Notes: generated from the sequence alone by a model not told the origin. 64,000 nucleotides of DNA from Streptomyces fuscichromogenes (GCF_014645815.1 NZ_BMML01000014.1:186001-250000); one strand, 5' to 3'. Counted from the first letter of the stretch, positions 8,106 to 17,201 are shown. Made by a program: numbers and translations.

Positions 8106-9218
8106 TCACGACGTCTTCAATGCGCTCTTCAATCTCGGCCCCAGCGGTGTCTCCACGAACCGGTGGATCAGCCAGGCCAGTCCGAGCATTCCGCACATCG
8201 TGATCAACAGCGTCGGCCATGGCGGGATTCCCCATCCGCGGTGCAACACCCGGATCACGAACCATCCGATGTGTTCATGGACCAGGTAGAAGGGATAGGT
8301 CAGCGCCCCGGCCGTGGTCAGCCAGGGCCCGGCCATCCGTCGGGTCCAGCCCGCGGCCACCGCCGCGACCGCGGCGAAGGCCAGGGTGACGACGAGCATC
8401 ACGGCGTACGGGTCGCGGGGCGCGCCCGGGTGCCACAGCCCCTCGGTGGCCGTGCGCAGCCCGAGGATCCAGGAGAGCGCCACGATGCCCCAGGGCAGCA
8501 GCCGGCCGCCGAAGCGGTGGACGAGGTAGAGGGCGAGGCCGCCGACGAAGTACGGCGCGTACCGGGGCATGACGACCAGCTCGGCCCACGATCCGTCGCC
8601 GGCCGCGGTGGACAGCACGGCGGCCAGGGTCCACACCGAGCAGAACAGCACCACCCTGCGGTAGGTGACCCCCGGCAGGACGACGGTCAGCGCGAACAGG
8701 GCGTAGAAGCGGACCTCGACCCAGAGGGTCCAGCAGACTCCCAGGACGCGGGGTGCGCCCATCGGCTGCTGGAGCATCGTCAGGTTGACCAGGAACTCGT
8801 CGGGGCGCACCGCGCGGACGACGGCCGGCAGGACCAGGGACGCCCCGGTGACCAGCACCAGGGCGACCCAGTAGGCGGGGTAGAGGCGGGCGACGCGGGA
8901 GCGGAAGAAGTCGCCGAGCGGGCGGCCCCAGCTGCTCATGCAGATCACGAAGCCGCTGATGACGAAGAAGAACTCGACGCCGAGGCAGCCGTAGACGGCC
9001 GCCCGGGACAGGGTCGGGAAGACGTGCTCGGGGTTCTGGTGCCAGGACGCGGCGACGACTCCGCCGCGTCCCGCGTAGTGGTAGAGGCAGACCATCAGGG
9101 CGGCGGCGAGCCGCAGTCCGTCGAGGGCGAGCAGGCGGTTGCGGGGGTGTCCGGGTGGGGCCGGGACGGCCGGGATCTTCGCGGGCGAGGGCGCCAGTGT
9201 GGGGGTCGCGAGTGACAT
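8106..9218 (-). CDS. Acyltransferase 3 family membrane O-acyltransferase (OafA-like)
   Basis: 370 residues with about ten membrane helices. The N-terminal signature LLALDGLRLAAALMVCLYHYAG carries the conserved histidine of acyltransferase 3 proteins, and GVEFFFVISGFVICMS is the second conserved block. These enzymes transfer acetyl or other acyl groups onto sugars exported to the cell surface. It is divergent from the GT29-like gene at the left edge of the polymer cluster, so O-acetylation of that polymer is a reasonable inference. It could equally be an unrelated neighbour. Confidence 0.88.
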   Translation of the reverse strand: MSLATPTLAPSPAKIPAVPAPPGHPRNRLLALDGLRLAAALMVCLYHYAGRGGVVAASWHQNPEHVFPTLSRAAVYGCLGVEFFFVISGFVICMSSWGRPLGDFFRSRVARLYPAYWVALVLVTGASLVLPAVVRAVRPDEFLVNLTMLQQPMGAPRVLGVCWTLWVEVRFYALFALTVVLPGVTYRRVVLFCSVWTLAAVLSTAAGDGSWAELVVMPRYAPYFVGGLALYLVHRFGGRLLPWGIVALSWILGLRTATEGLWHPGAPRDPYAVMLVVTLAFAAVAAVAAGWTRRMAGPWLTTAGALTYPFYLVHEHIGWFVIRVLHRGWGIPPWPTLLITMCGMLGLAWLIHRFVETPLGPRLKSALKTS

Positions 9219-9480
9219 GGTCCGGGACCCCTACCCGGGTCCGGGAGGCTAATCATCCGATCTGTTCTTGAAGTCCCCGGGACGTGGGAGGCCCAATACC
9301 GTCACCTGGGGGAATCATAGGAAGTGTGCGGTGAACCTCCTAACCATTCTCTTACCAGTCGGGATTCGTTAACCATATGGTCGTTTTGGCTTCCTAGTTT
9401 CTCCATCCATCCCCCCGGTGCGGGCCACCCCACCACACACAGCCGTTACACAAGCTTTGCTTGGCAAAATCAGGAGAGCT
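9219..9480. promoter_or_regulatory. Divergent promoter region of acyltransferase and GT29-like genes
   Basis: AT-richer than its surroundings (CCTAACCATTCTCTTACC and GTTAACCATATGG around 9340-9380), with a possible -10 TAGTTT at about 9396. AGGAG at 9472-9476 is the ribosome-binding site for the gene at 9481. A similar GGCTTCCTAG string occurs before the gene at 15879. Confidence 0.4.
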
Positions 9481-10941
9481 ATGACGAGGGTCCAGAACAG
9501 GCGGGCACCTGCGCGCGGAGGGGAGCTGGACGACTGCCTGCACGCCTGCGCCGTGCACAGCGGAAAAGTGGTCGGCAGCCTCGACCGCCGGCGCGCGGAA
9601 CTGGCGGAGCAGCTGCGCAAGCTGCTGGTGGTCGTCGCCATGGAAGGCACCACCACCTCCGCGCCCGTCTCGGCCGGCGGTGCGACGGCGCTTCTCAAGC
9701 GCGCCGTCAAGGGCGCCGCGAGCTCCTCGGGCGGGATCAACAACGACCTGCTGGACGCCCTGCTCGCCGTCGCCAACAAGGCCCTGGAGTGCGGCTACAA
9801 CGACGAGTTGAACCTCGCCCTGGTGATCAGCGACACCGTCCTCGCCCAGCGCAGGAACTCCCGCGCCGGCTGGCGGCTGCGCGCCCGCATCCTGGAGGGC
9901 CTCGGCGAGGAGCGCGAGGCCGTCGAGGCCTACGAGCGCTACCTCGAACTCACCACCGACGACGGCTTCGGCGTCGCCAGCCGGATCTCCGGCATGCGCC
10001 GCGCCGCCGAACTCGAGAGCGACCTCCTCGGCCTCCTGGGGCGCCAGGTCCCGGCCGCCGCGGACCACGTCCGCGGCCCCGCCACCGCCACCTGGGCCGA
10101 GGGCCTCGCCCTCCAGGCCGTCGGCGACTGGCGGGCCGCCGAGCCCCGCCTGGTCGGCGCGCTGCTCGCCCTCGCCGAGGACGAGGCACCGGTGAACGAC
10201 CGGCAGGAGCTGCTCAGCCAGTACCTGGACCTGCGCCTCGCCGAGGGCAACGACGCCGGCCTCGCCCAGGCCGTCGCGCTCTACGCCGAGCAGCGCCGGA
10301 TCCGGATGCGCGGCCCGGTCGGCAATCCGACCGTCGACGGCGTGCAGTGGATCAGCCTCGGCGAGTTCCGCAACCAGATCGCCGGCAAGTCCGTCTGCCT
10401 GATCGCCAACTCCGGCCGGGTGGGCGCGAGCGGCATCGGCAAGCAGATCGACGACTACGACCTGGTCGTGCGTTTCAACTCGTACAAGATCGACCCGAAG
10501 CACACCGGCGAGCGCACCGACATCCACGTCAGCATCCACAAGCACGCCTTCAACTGGGAGAAGCCGGTGACCACCCGGCTGATCTTCGGCGGCGTCTCGG
10601 GCGACTGGAAGCACTCGCTGCGCAACAAGCTGGTGCCCGGCGCGCAGAAGTTCCTCGGCGACGAGTCGCTGCGCTGGCCGATGCGGAACATCGGGCAGAT
10701 CACCACCGACACCTGGTCGGGCATCCCGACCTCCGGCTTCAACATGCTGTGGCTGCTGGACTTCCTGGACGTCAGCCCGACCCTGGACCTGATCGGCTTC
10801 GACTTCTACGAGAGCGGCGCCTACCGCGTGCAGGAGGCCATGAAGCTGGCCATCACCTCCGTGCACGAATACACCAGTGAGAAGGATTGGGTCATGCAGC
10901 GGGCCCAGAGCGTGACCGACATGAGGATCTCCCTGCGATGA
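9481..10941 (+). CDS. GT29-like sialyltransferase with helical N-terminal extension
   Basis: 486 residues. Residues 1 to about 290 are helical with TPR-like spacing and may bind protein or acceptor. The C-terminal part shows the three motifs of GT29 (animal-type) sialyltransferases. The L-motif is CLIANSGRVGASGIGKQID from about residue 306, continuing into VVRFNSYKI and HTGERTDIHV. The S-like motif is TSGFNMLWLLDFLDV...LDLIGFDFY at about 420-445. The VS motif HxxxxE is H462-E467. Members use CMP-sialic acid or CMP-Kdn as donor. Together with the CMP-nonulosonate genes at 17.2-19.5 kb this suggests it transfers Kdn or a related sugar onto the wall polymer. The ATG at 9481 has AGGAG four bases upstream. 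Confidence 0.8.
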   Translation: MTRVQNRRAPARGGELDDCLHACAVHSGKVVGSLDRRRAELAEQLRKLLVVVAMEGTTTSAPVSAGGATALLKRAVKGAASSSGGINNDLLDALLAVANKALECGYNDELNLALVISDTVLAQRRNSRAGWRLRARILEGLGEEREAVEAYERYLELTTDDGFGVASRISGMRRAAELESDLLGLLGRQVPAAADHVRGPATATWAEGLALQAVGDWRAAEPRLVGALLALAEDEAPVNDRQELLSQYLDLRLAEGNDAGLAQAVALYAEQRRIRMRGPVGNPTVDGVQWISLGEFRNQIAGKSVCLIANSGRVGASGIGKQIDDYDLVVRFNSYKIDPKHTGERTDIHVSIHKHAFNWEKPVTTRLIFGGVSGDWKHSLRNKLVPGAQKFLGDESLRWPMRNIGQITTDTWSGIPTSGFNMLWLLDFLDVSPTLDLIGFDFYESGAYRVQEAMKLAITSVHEYTSEKDWVMQRAQSVTDMRISLR

Positions 10942-13256
10942 CGACCACCTTCACCCCGCCGATACCCGACACCGACGCGAGCGCCCTCACCAAGAAGCGG
11001 CGGATCGCGTTCGCGTCCTACGTGGACGAGAACTACCTGCCCGGCTTCCTGGCCCTGCTGCGCAGCCTCGCCCTGTCCAACCCGGGCGTCTGCGAGGACT
11101 TCGTCGTGCTCTACGACGACCTGCGCCCGGCCTCCATCGCGAAGATCCGTGCCCTGCACCCGCGGATCGTGCTGCAGCGGGTCAACGACACGCACTACGA
11201 CTCCTACGTCAAGGGCGACCAGGACAACTACCTGGTCCGCAAGGCGTACTTCATCCTCGACATCTTCCGGCTGCGCGACTACGACACCGTCATCACCCTG
11301 GACACCGACATGGTCGTCCTCGGCGGTCTGGACGAGCTCCTGGAACTGCGCGAGGGACTCGCGGCCGTCCCGCAGTTCTTCTACGGGCAGCACAAGCTGA
11401 ACTCCGGGCTTCTGGTCATCCAGAAGGAGTACCTGTCCGACGAGTTCTGCGCGAAGATCGACAAGACCGGCCGCAGCGGCGACTACGAGCTGGACAAGCA
11501 CGACCAGGGCATCCTGAACGCCGTGCTGGACGGCGACTTCGTCCGCCTCGACGCCAAGTACAACTTCGTCAAGCGGCGGCTCTCCGGCGACCTCCCGGTC
11601 CCGGAGGAGACGAAGATCCTGCACTTCACCGGGCGCCACAAGCCCTGGCAGGGCGGCGAGAGCGGCTACGCGCAGGCCGAGGACCGCTGGCGCGAGTTCG
11701 AGCTGACCGACGCCGAGTTCCACGCGGCCTACTTCGCCGCCCCCGGCGGCCTCCACCACGACCTGGTCGTCCACTTCGGCACCCCGCACGTCAGGCGCAC
11801 CGGTGACGTCGAGATCGCCCGCAAGGTGGCCGCCGCGCACATCGCGGCCGGCGACTACCAGGACGCCGTCGACGTCCTGTCCAGCGTCCACATCCCGCTG
11901 GACGAGGCCTGGCCGCACGAGGTGCTCGGCCACGCGCTGATGAGCGTCTCCCGCTACGAGGAGGCCAAGACCCAGCTGCTGCTGGCCAGCGCCGCCCCCA
12001 ACCGGGCCGCCACCGCCTTCGCGCGGCTCGCCCAGATGGCCTGGGTGCACGGCGACAACACCGAGGCCCTCAGATACGCCACCGCCGGCCTCACCGTGGA
12101 CCCCACGCACCGCTCCAGCCGCCTGTGGGCGCAGCGCGCGGCCGCCGTCCCCTCCCAGGAGCAGGGCAGCGCCGAGGACCAGCTCGCGCACGTCGCGTTC
12201 TACATGGACCGGCAGGGCAACGCGGGCGACAAGCTGCTCCCGGAGACCGTCCGGCTCGGCTTCGGCCCGGACACCACCTCCCGGCGCTGGCACTCCGTGC
12301 ACGCCCACCGCTACTTCGACAAGGCCGCCCTGGAGCGCGTCAACGCCCGCCGCGGCCTGGTCATCGGCGGCGGCGGTCTGTTCATCCCGGACACCATGCC
12401 CAACGGCAACAGCGCCTGGCAGTGGAACGTCCCGGACGAGCACCTGCGCGCCGTCGACGTCCCGATCATGGTCTACGCGGTCGGCTTCAACGCCTTCGAC
12501 GGCCAGTCCTACCGGGCCAACCGGTTCAACGACAGCCTGCGGCTGCTGGTCGAGAAGTCCTCCTTCTTCGGGCTGCGCAACCACGGCTCCATCGCCAAGG
12601 TCCGCGGCATGCTGCCGCCGGAGCTCCAGGACAAGGTCGTCTTCCAGCCCTGCCCCACCACGGTCATGCGCCAGCTGGTGGCCGGCTGGACCGACCCGGG
12701 GTACCGCGAGGACACGGTCATGCTCAACGCGGCCTACGACCGCGCGGGGCTGCGCTTCGGCCACGACTACGGGCACTTCCTCGCCGAGATGGCCAAGGCC
12801 GTCCGCAGGATCGGCGAGCACACCGAGGTCACGTGCGTGGCGCACTCCCTCGACGACGAGAAGATCGCCTTCGACCTGCGCCGCGAGCACGGCATCTCGC
12901 TGCCGGTGATCCCGATGTACGACTTCTCCAACGACGAGATCCGCGAGACCTACGCCAGGACCCGCCTGGTCATCGGCATGCGCGGGCACGCAGGCATGAT
13001 CCCGTTCGGCGTCGGCACGCCGATCATCTCCCTGATCTCGCACCCGAAGATGGCGTACTTCCTGAACGACATCGAGCGGCCCGAGTGGGGCGTCTCGGTG
13101 CACGAGAAGGACCTCGGCGAGATCCTCACCGAGCGCGCGATCGGCATCCTCGACAACCACAGCCGCACGGTCGCCGACGTGCACGACCGCCAGCAGCGGC
13201 TGTGGAAGGTCACGGAGGAGAACCGCGCCACGATCAAGAAGATCCTGGGCAGGTGA
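10938..13256 (+). CDS. Fusion of GT8 glycosyltransferase and polysaccharide pyruvyltransferase
   Basis: 772 residues. N-terminal GT8 domain (about 18-255): KRRIAFASYVDENYLPGF, the metal-binding DxD at D122-T-D124 (ITLDTDMVV) and the late HFTGRHKPW motif. A middle helical, TPR-like stretch spans about 290-410. The C-terminal polysaccharide pyruvyltransferase domain runs from about 416: GNAGDKLLPE, VIGGGGLFIP near 475, LVIGMRGHAGMIPFGVGTP. The protein would both add a hexose and attach a ketal pyruvate, or the second domain may act as a transferase of the same fold. The start overlaps the stop of the GT29-like gene (ATGA), indicating translational coupling. Confidence 0.85.
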   Translation: MTTTFTPPIPDTDASALTKKRRIAFASYVDENYLPGFLALLRSLALSNPGVCEDFVVLYDDLRPASIAKIRALHPRIVLQRVNDTHYDSYVKGDQDNYLVRKAYFILDIFRLRDYDTVITLDTDMVVLGGLDELLELREGLAAVPQFFYGQHKLNSGLLVIQKEYLSDEFCAKIDKTGRSGDYELDKHDQGILNAVLDGDFVRLDAKYNFVKRRLSGDLPVPEETKILHFTGRHKPWQGGESGYAQAEDRWREFELTDAEFHAAYFAAPGGLHHDLVVHFGTPHVRRTGDVEIARKVAAAHIAAGDYQDAVDVLSSVHIPLDEAWPHEVLGHALMSVSRYEEAKTQLLLASAAPNRAATAFARLAQMAWVHGDNTEALRYATAGLTVDPTHRSSRLWAQRAAAVPSQEQGSAEDQLAHVAFYMDRQGNAGDKLLPETVRLGFGPDTTSRRWHSVHAHRYFDKAALERVNARRGLVIGGGGLFIPDTMPNGNSAWQWNVPDEHLRAVDVPIMVYAVGFNAFDGQSYRANRFNDSLRLLVEKSSFFGLRNHGSIAKVRGMLPPELQDKVVFQPCPTTVMRQLVAGWTDPGYREDTVMLNAAYDRAGLRFGHDYGHFLAEMAKAVRRIGEHTEVTCVAHSLDDEKIAFDLRREHGISLPVIPMYDFSNDEIRETYARTRLVIGMRGHAGMIPFGVGTPIISLISHPKMAYFLNDIERPEWGVSVHEKDLGEILTERAIGILDNHSRTVADVHDRQQRLWKVTEENRATIKKILGR

Positions 13257-13261
13257 CACCG

Positions 13262-13292
13262 AAGGGGCGGGTCCGGTTCGGACCCGCCCCTT
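13262..13292 (+). terminator. Terminator hairpin after the GT8/pyruvyltransferase gene
   Basis: Perfect 14-bp stem AAGGGGCGGGTCCG / CGGACCCGCCCCTT with a 3-nt loop, six bases after the stop codon. The second arm ends in TT with no long T run, as usual for Streptomyces. Confidence 0.8.
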
Positions 13293-13297
13293 GGACA

Positions 13298-13345
13298 GCG
13301 CCCCATAAGGGGCGCGGGGAACTGCGCGACCAGCCACGACGGCGC
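13298..13345 (+). repeat. Dispersed 3'-end intergenic element, copy 2
   Basis: Hairpin GCGCCCC-ATAA-GGGGCGC followed by GGGGAACTGCGCGACCAGCC and ACGACGGCGC. It lies between the converging ends of the 10938 and 13372 genes. Confidence 0.75.
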
Positions 13346-13371
13346 ATCAGCCGAACGACGGCAGACGGAAC

Positions 13372-14706
13372 TTACCGACGAACGACCCGCCGCAGATTAC
13401 GAGCCCTGCGGGCCATCCGCCGCACCGTCGCGTTGCGCGGCAGGAACGCCAGCTGCGCCGGCACCCCGCCGGGCAGCCCGAGAGAGGTCAGGCGCTTGCG
13501 CTTGAAGTAGCGGATGGTGCGTTCGTTCAGATGCCTGGTCAGATACCGCTCGGTCTCGGTACGCAGCTGCGGATAGATCTTCGGCTGCATCGCGAACCCG
13601 ACCGCACGGATCAGCGCGCCGAGGTCCTCGACGCCCATGCCCGGCCGCTGCGCCTCGACCGCCTTGCGGTCGCCGAGCGCGGGCACCAGCGCGTCGACGA
13701 CGGTGACCGGGACGCGGTTGCTGTTCTCGTACGGCGTGAGCCGGTCGAGGAGGGTGTCGGTGCCGACGCGGGCGGTCGGCAGGCCGTACAGCGCGGACGC
13801 GGTGAGCAGCGCGGTGGAGAAGCAGCCGACGACCAGGGCGGGACGCATCCGCTGGTAGAGCACCTCGGCGAGGACCGTGGTGTCCAGGACGGTGAGGTCG
13901 ACCTTGAGCTTCTCGGCCTCCTGCTCCAGGGTCCGGGCGAACCGGGCCGGGGCGGAGGGGTGCGGCTTGAACACGACCTTGGTGTGGCCGAGTTCGACGG
14001 CGCCCCGCAACATCCGCACGTGCAGGTTCTCCTCCTGCTCCGGGGTGAGGATGTCGAGCGCGGAGAGGTACTGGCCGAGCAGCAGGGCCGGTTCGTCGAT
14101 CTGCGGCAACTCGTCACCGCTGGGGGCGAGTTCGGCGAGCACCTTGATGAACGCCGCGGTCGGCACGACCTCGCCGGGGACGCCGAACTCGGTGAGCAGC
14201 ATCGGCTTCAGGCCCGGCACCAGGTCCAGGTGCAGAACCCGGTCGACGCGGGTGCCGACCAGCGGGTCGATCTTGTTGCGGGTCGGGCCGTAGCTCATCA
14301 GGCCGTCGGCGTAGACCGTGACCGGGGCGCCGTTGAAGATCTGGGTGAGGCTGAGCGAGGGGTTGACCTGGATGGACTCGACGGCGAACTCGACGTCGTC
14401 GTCGCCGAGCCGCCACTCGTGGCGCAGGAAACGCTCCCAGAGCGGGAAGTCGTCCGGGCGCGGGGCCCAGCCGCCCGGGTGGAACGGGAAGATCGTCTCG
14501 TTGTACGAGATCACGTCGTCGAAGCGGTCGCGCAGCCGCTCGAAGCCGGGTGCCCCGTCCAGGCCCGGGGTGGTCTCGGGCGTCGCCGCGTTGTTGCAGA
14601 CCAGCAGGATGCGCCGGTCGGCCGGGCGGAACGCGCCGGAGTCCAGGGCGGCGCCCAGGGTGGCGGTGCCGTAGAGGGTGGACGCCTGGAAGATCTGGGT
14701 GGTCAC
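13372..14706 (-). CDS. Alpha-2,8-polysialyltransferase-like glycosyltransferase
   Basis: 444 residues with a GT-B-like layout. The three short motifs of bacterial sialyl/polysialyltransferases are visible: an acidic-Gly motif YADG (D134-G135), the HP motif KPHP (H249-P250) and a Ser-Thr motif GCFSTALL (S297-T298). The C-terminus is strongly basic (many Arg and Lys), consistent with contact to membrane or polymer. It probably elongates the nonulosonate polymer from a CMP donor. The GTG start at 14706 overlaps the TGA of the upstream GT2 gene (GTGA), so the two are coupled. Family call by motif; acceptor and linkage are unknown. Confidence 0.78.
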   Translation of the reverse strand: MTTQIFQASTLYGTATLGAALDSGAFRPADRRILLVCNNAATPETTPGLDGAPGFERLRDRFDDVISYNETIFPFHPGGWAPRPDDFPLWERFLRHEWRLGDDDVEFAVESIQVNPSLSLTQIFNGAPVTVYADGLMSYGPTRNKIDPLVGTRVDRVLHLDLVPGLKPMLLTEFGVPGEVVPTAAFIKVLAELAPSGDELPQIDEPALLLGQYLSALDILTPEQEENLHVRMLRGAVELGHTKVVFKPHPSAPARFARTLEQEAEKLKVDLTVLDTTVLAEVLYQRMRPALVVGCFSTALLTASALYGLPTARVGTDTLLDRLTPYENSNRVPVTVVDALVPALGDRKAVEAQRPGMGVEDLGALIRAVGFAMQPKIYPQLRTETERYLTRHLNERTIRYFKRKRLTSLGLPGGVPAQLAFLPRNATVRRMARRARNLRRVVRR

Positions 14707-15680
14707 GCGGCGGCTCCCGCGGGGGCGGGACGGCGGCGCAGCCGGCGCAGTTTGGTGGCGCGCTGGAGGTCCATGGAGTCCAGGGCCTCGTCCAGCACGT
14801 CCTGCGGCATGCGCCGCAGTGCGGCCGCGCTCATGGATTTCAGCTTCTTCGCCACCGCGGGCTCGAACCTTTCGATGGATCCCAGGTGATGGGAAATGAT
14901 GGCGCAATAGGTGCGGACGGCCTTGGGCAGGAGTTCCTTCGCGTCGGCGTCCTGTGCCGTTTCTTCGATCACCTGGTCGAACGCGCGAATGAAATCGAGC
15001 TGACGGACGTCGCCGATCTGCGTGAGTGAAGAGGCTACGCCACGCCGGTAGAAGACGCCGAGCAGGTTCACCGCGGCGAAGGAACCGGCTTCCCGGTGCA
15101 GTTTCCAGATCCACGGCCGGTCCTCGGCCGTGCGCAGGCCGTCCGTGAAATGCACGAGCCCCTTGTCCACCAGCCGGCGGTGGTAGACGCCCGCCCAGGC
15201 GTAGGCGTAGTCCACGGAGGTGGACCGGTCGGCGGGCAGGATGGCGTCCCGCGGGTTCATCACGATGTTCCGGCGGCCGACCGGCACCCGGGTCACGACC
15301 CGGGCGCGCGCGGTGCACTGCACATGATCGGTGCGGACGAAGTCGCAGCCCAGCGACTCGATCGCGTCGACCAGCTGCGGGTAGTAGCCCGGTGCCAGCC
15401 AGTCGTCGCCGTCCAGGAAGGTCACGTACTCGCCGCGCGCCCTGTCGATTCCGGTGTTGCGCGCGGTGGCCAGACCTCCGTTCTGTTCGTGTCTGACATG
15501 GACCGCGCCTGGCAGCTCGCGCTCTGCTCGCGCGAGAATCTCTGGCGTCCCGTCGGTCGAGCAGTCGTCGACGAGAATGAATTCGAAGTCCTCACGCGCG
15601 TTCGCACGCAGGCTCCTCAGGGTGTCGGGCGCGTATTGCTGCACGTTGTAGAACGGCACGATGACGGAGAGCTTGACCAC
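14703..15680 (-). CDS. Family 2 glycosyltransferase
   Basis: 325 residues, GT-A fold. It begins directly with VKLSVIVPFYNVQQYAPDTLRSL, has the nucleotide-binding DDCSTDGT motif and the metal-binding YVTFLDGDDWLAPGYY, and an Arg-rich tail. It transfers a sugar from a nucleotide donor at the cytoplasmic face. The best start is the GTG at 15680. There is no Shine-Dalgarno sequence, but TAACGT lies seven bases upstream, where a -10 box would place the transcription start at the GTG, so the mRNA may be leaderless. It is coupled to the polysialyltransferase-like gene downstream. Confidence 0.85.
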   Translation of the reverse strand: MVKLSVIVPFYNVQQYAPDTLRSLRANAREDFEFILVDDCSTDGTPEILARAERELPGAVHVRHEQNGGLATARNTGIDRARGEYVTFLDGDDWLAPGYYPQLVDAIESLGCDFVRTDHVQCTARARVVTRVPVGRRNIVMNPRDAILPADRSTSVDYAYAWAGVYHRRLVDKGLVHFTDGLRTAEDRPWIWKLHREAGSFAAVNLLGVFYRRGVASSLTQIGDVRQLDFIRAFDQVIEETAQDADAKELLPKAVRTYCAIISHHLGSIERFEPAVAKKLKSMSAAALRRMPQDVLDEALDSMDLQRATKLRRLRRRPAPAGAAA

Positions 15681-15878
15681 GTGGAGGACGTTAGGCGGAC
15701 GCCCGTCATCCGTCTTGGCCGTTTCCTTGATTCGAGGTGAACGACGCGTGGCGAAGCTGTGAACCGGCTGAATTCGAGGGCTTAACCCGAGCTGATTCGC
15801 CATCCGGCGATGTGTTGTTAACCCTTTGTTGGATTCGGGTTGGGGAGTTCCTCGGAATGGCTTCCTAGCGTCTTCGAC
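15681..15878. promoter_or_regulatory. Divergent leaderless promoter pair
   Basis: On the minus strand TAACGT at 15693-15688 is followed by seven bases and the GTG of the GT2 gene. On the plus strand TAGCGT at 15866-15871 is followed by seven bases and the GTG of the DUF6716 gene. Neither start has a ribosome-binding site. The symmetric arrangement suggests that both mRNAs begin at or next to the start codon. Confidence 0.5.
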
Positions 15879-17201
15879 GTGCCAGCAAGTGCAACGAAGT
15901 CCCTGCGGGTGGCCGTCCTGGCGGATTCCGATACTCGGTGGAAGTGGGGGGCGCTCACCGCGAAGCGCCTGATCCCCAACGAAAGCGACACCTCGGACGT
16001 CCGGCTCGACGGCTACCTCCTGCGCGGCCGCGCCACCCCCACCGCCCGCCAGCTCCAGGAGGTCGGCGTCCACGCGGACTCGCTCCGCGAGGTGACGACC
16101 GTCGAGTTCCTGAGAGAGATGGAACAGCAGTCGTACGACATCCTCGTCCTCTCCCTCGTCGGCGGCGGTGTGCAGGCCATGCTGCACGGGCTGCGCAGCG
16201 CCTGGGCCGGCCGGGAGAAGCGGCCCGTGGTCGTCACCGGCTACGTCGGCGTCGTCTACGAGAAGCTCGCCGACGGACTGCTCCTGCGGCACGGCGCGGA
16301 CCTCGTCCTCGCCAACTCCCGCCAGGACGCCGACCGTTTCCGGGCGGTGTACGACGGGGTCGGTGCCGACTCCGCGTCGGTGACCGAGGTCGCGCTCCCC
16401 TTCCTCGGCGGGGCGCCCTACGAGGGCGAACACGACCCCTACACCGTGGTGTTCGCCGCCCAGCCCTCGGTCCCGGACAGCCGCAAGGACCGCACCTACC
16501 TGCTCAACCGGCTGATCCAGCACGCCCGCCGGCACCCCGAGCGGGAGGTGCTGCTCAAGCTGCGCTCCAAGCCCGGCGAGCACACCACCCACATCGAGGA
16601 ACTGCCGTACCAGAAGCTGGTCCAGGGCGCCGACGCGCCCGCCAACTTCCGGCTGGTCTACGGCCACATGGGCGAGGTGCTCGACCGCACCGACCTCCTG
16701 GTCACGATGAGTTCGACGGCCGCCCTGGAGTCCCTGCACCGCCGGATCCCGACCGTGGTCCTCACCGACCTCGGTATCCGCGAGGCGCTCGGCAACCACC
16801 ACTTCGTCGGCTCCGGCTGCCTCGCCTCCTGGGACCAGCTCGACGCCGGACACCGCCCGGTGCCCGACGCCGAGTGGGTCTCACGGCAGGGCGTCGCCGC
16901 CGACGGCGGCTACGCCACCACCTTCGACGCGGCCCGCGAACGCATCGCGAAGCTGCTCGGCCGGCCCGGGGGGCTGCCGCCCCTCACCCCCTACTACACA
17001 CCCGAGACCGCGTCCGGATACCTGCCCGGCATCCTGGCCCGCCACCACCTCGGCCCCGACGGCGCCCCGCTCCCGGGCGCGCCCGCCGCCGACCGGGCCC
17101 CGGGCCCCGTCCGCCAGATCGTGCGCCGGGCCGCACGCGGCGCCTACCGCCACGGCGTCCAGCGGGTGGCCCCCGTGATCCGACGAATGGGAGAGCTGTG
17201 A
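15879..17201 (+). CDS. DUF6716 putative glycosyltransferase
   Basis: 440 residues. The N-terminal half (SLRVAVLADSDTRWKWGAL, then ILVLSLVGGGVQAML and VVVTGYVGVVYEKLADGLLLR) and C-terminal half (VVFAAQPSVPDSR, LLVTMSSTAALESLHRRIPTVVLT) resemble a GT-B transferase. The SST stretch is similar to the Ser motif of polysialyltransferases. Actinobacterial members sit beside neuA and neuB genes. It probably transfers a nonulosonate or primes the polymer. GTG at 15879, possibly leaderless. The downstream cytidylyltransferase frame opens at its stop codon. Confidence 0.75.
   Translation: MPASATKSLRVAVLADSDTRWKWGALTAKRLIPNESDTSDVRLDGYLLRGRATPTARQLQEVGVHADSLREVTTVEFLREMEQQSYDILVLSLVGGGVQAMLHGLRSAWAGREKRPVVVTGYVGVVYEKLADGLLLRHGADLVLANSRQDADRFRAVYDGVGADSASVTEVALPFLGGAPYEGEHDPYTVVFAAQPSVPDSRKDRTYLLNRLIQHARRHPEREVLLKLRSKPGEHTTHIEELPYQKLVQGADAPANFRLVYGHMGEVLDRTDLLVTMSSTAALESLHRRIPTVVLTDLGIREALGNHHFVGSGCLASWDQLDAGHRPVPDAEWVSRQGVAADGGYATTFDAARERIAKLLGRPGGLPPLTPYYTPETASGYLPGILARHHLGPDGAPLPGAPAADRAPGPVRQIVRRAARGAYRHGVQRVAPVIRRMGEL

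Noticed and set aside
10821..13337. 838-residue minus-strand frame opposite the GT8/pyruvyltransferase gene
   Set aside because: Antisense shadow; Val/Asp/Gly/His-rich with no domains.
12125..13510. Long plus-strand frame inside the GT8/pyruvyltransferase gene
   Set aside because: It is the +1 frame of the real gene, with extreme Arg/Pro content typical of shadows in high-GC DNA.
15938..17197. N-terminal extension of the NeuA-HAD frame
   Set aside because: Upstream part is a shadow of the DUF6716 gene; a NeuA-type start with a ribosome-binding site exists at 17270.
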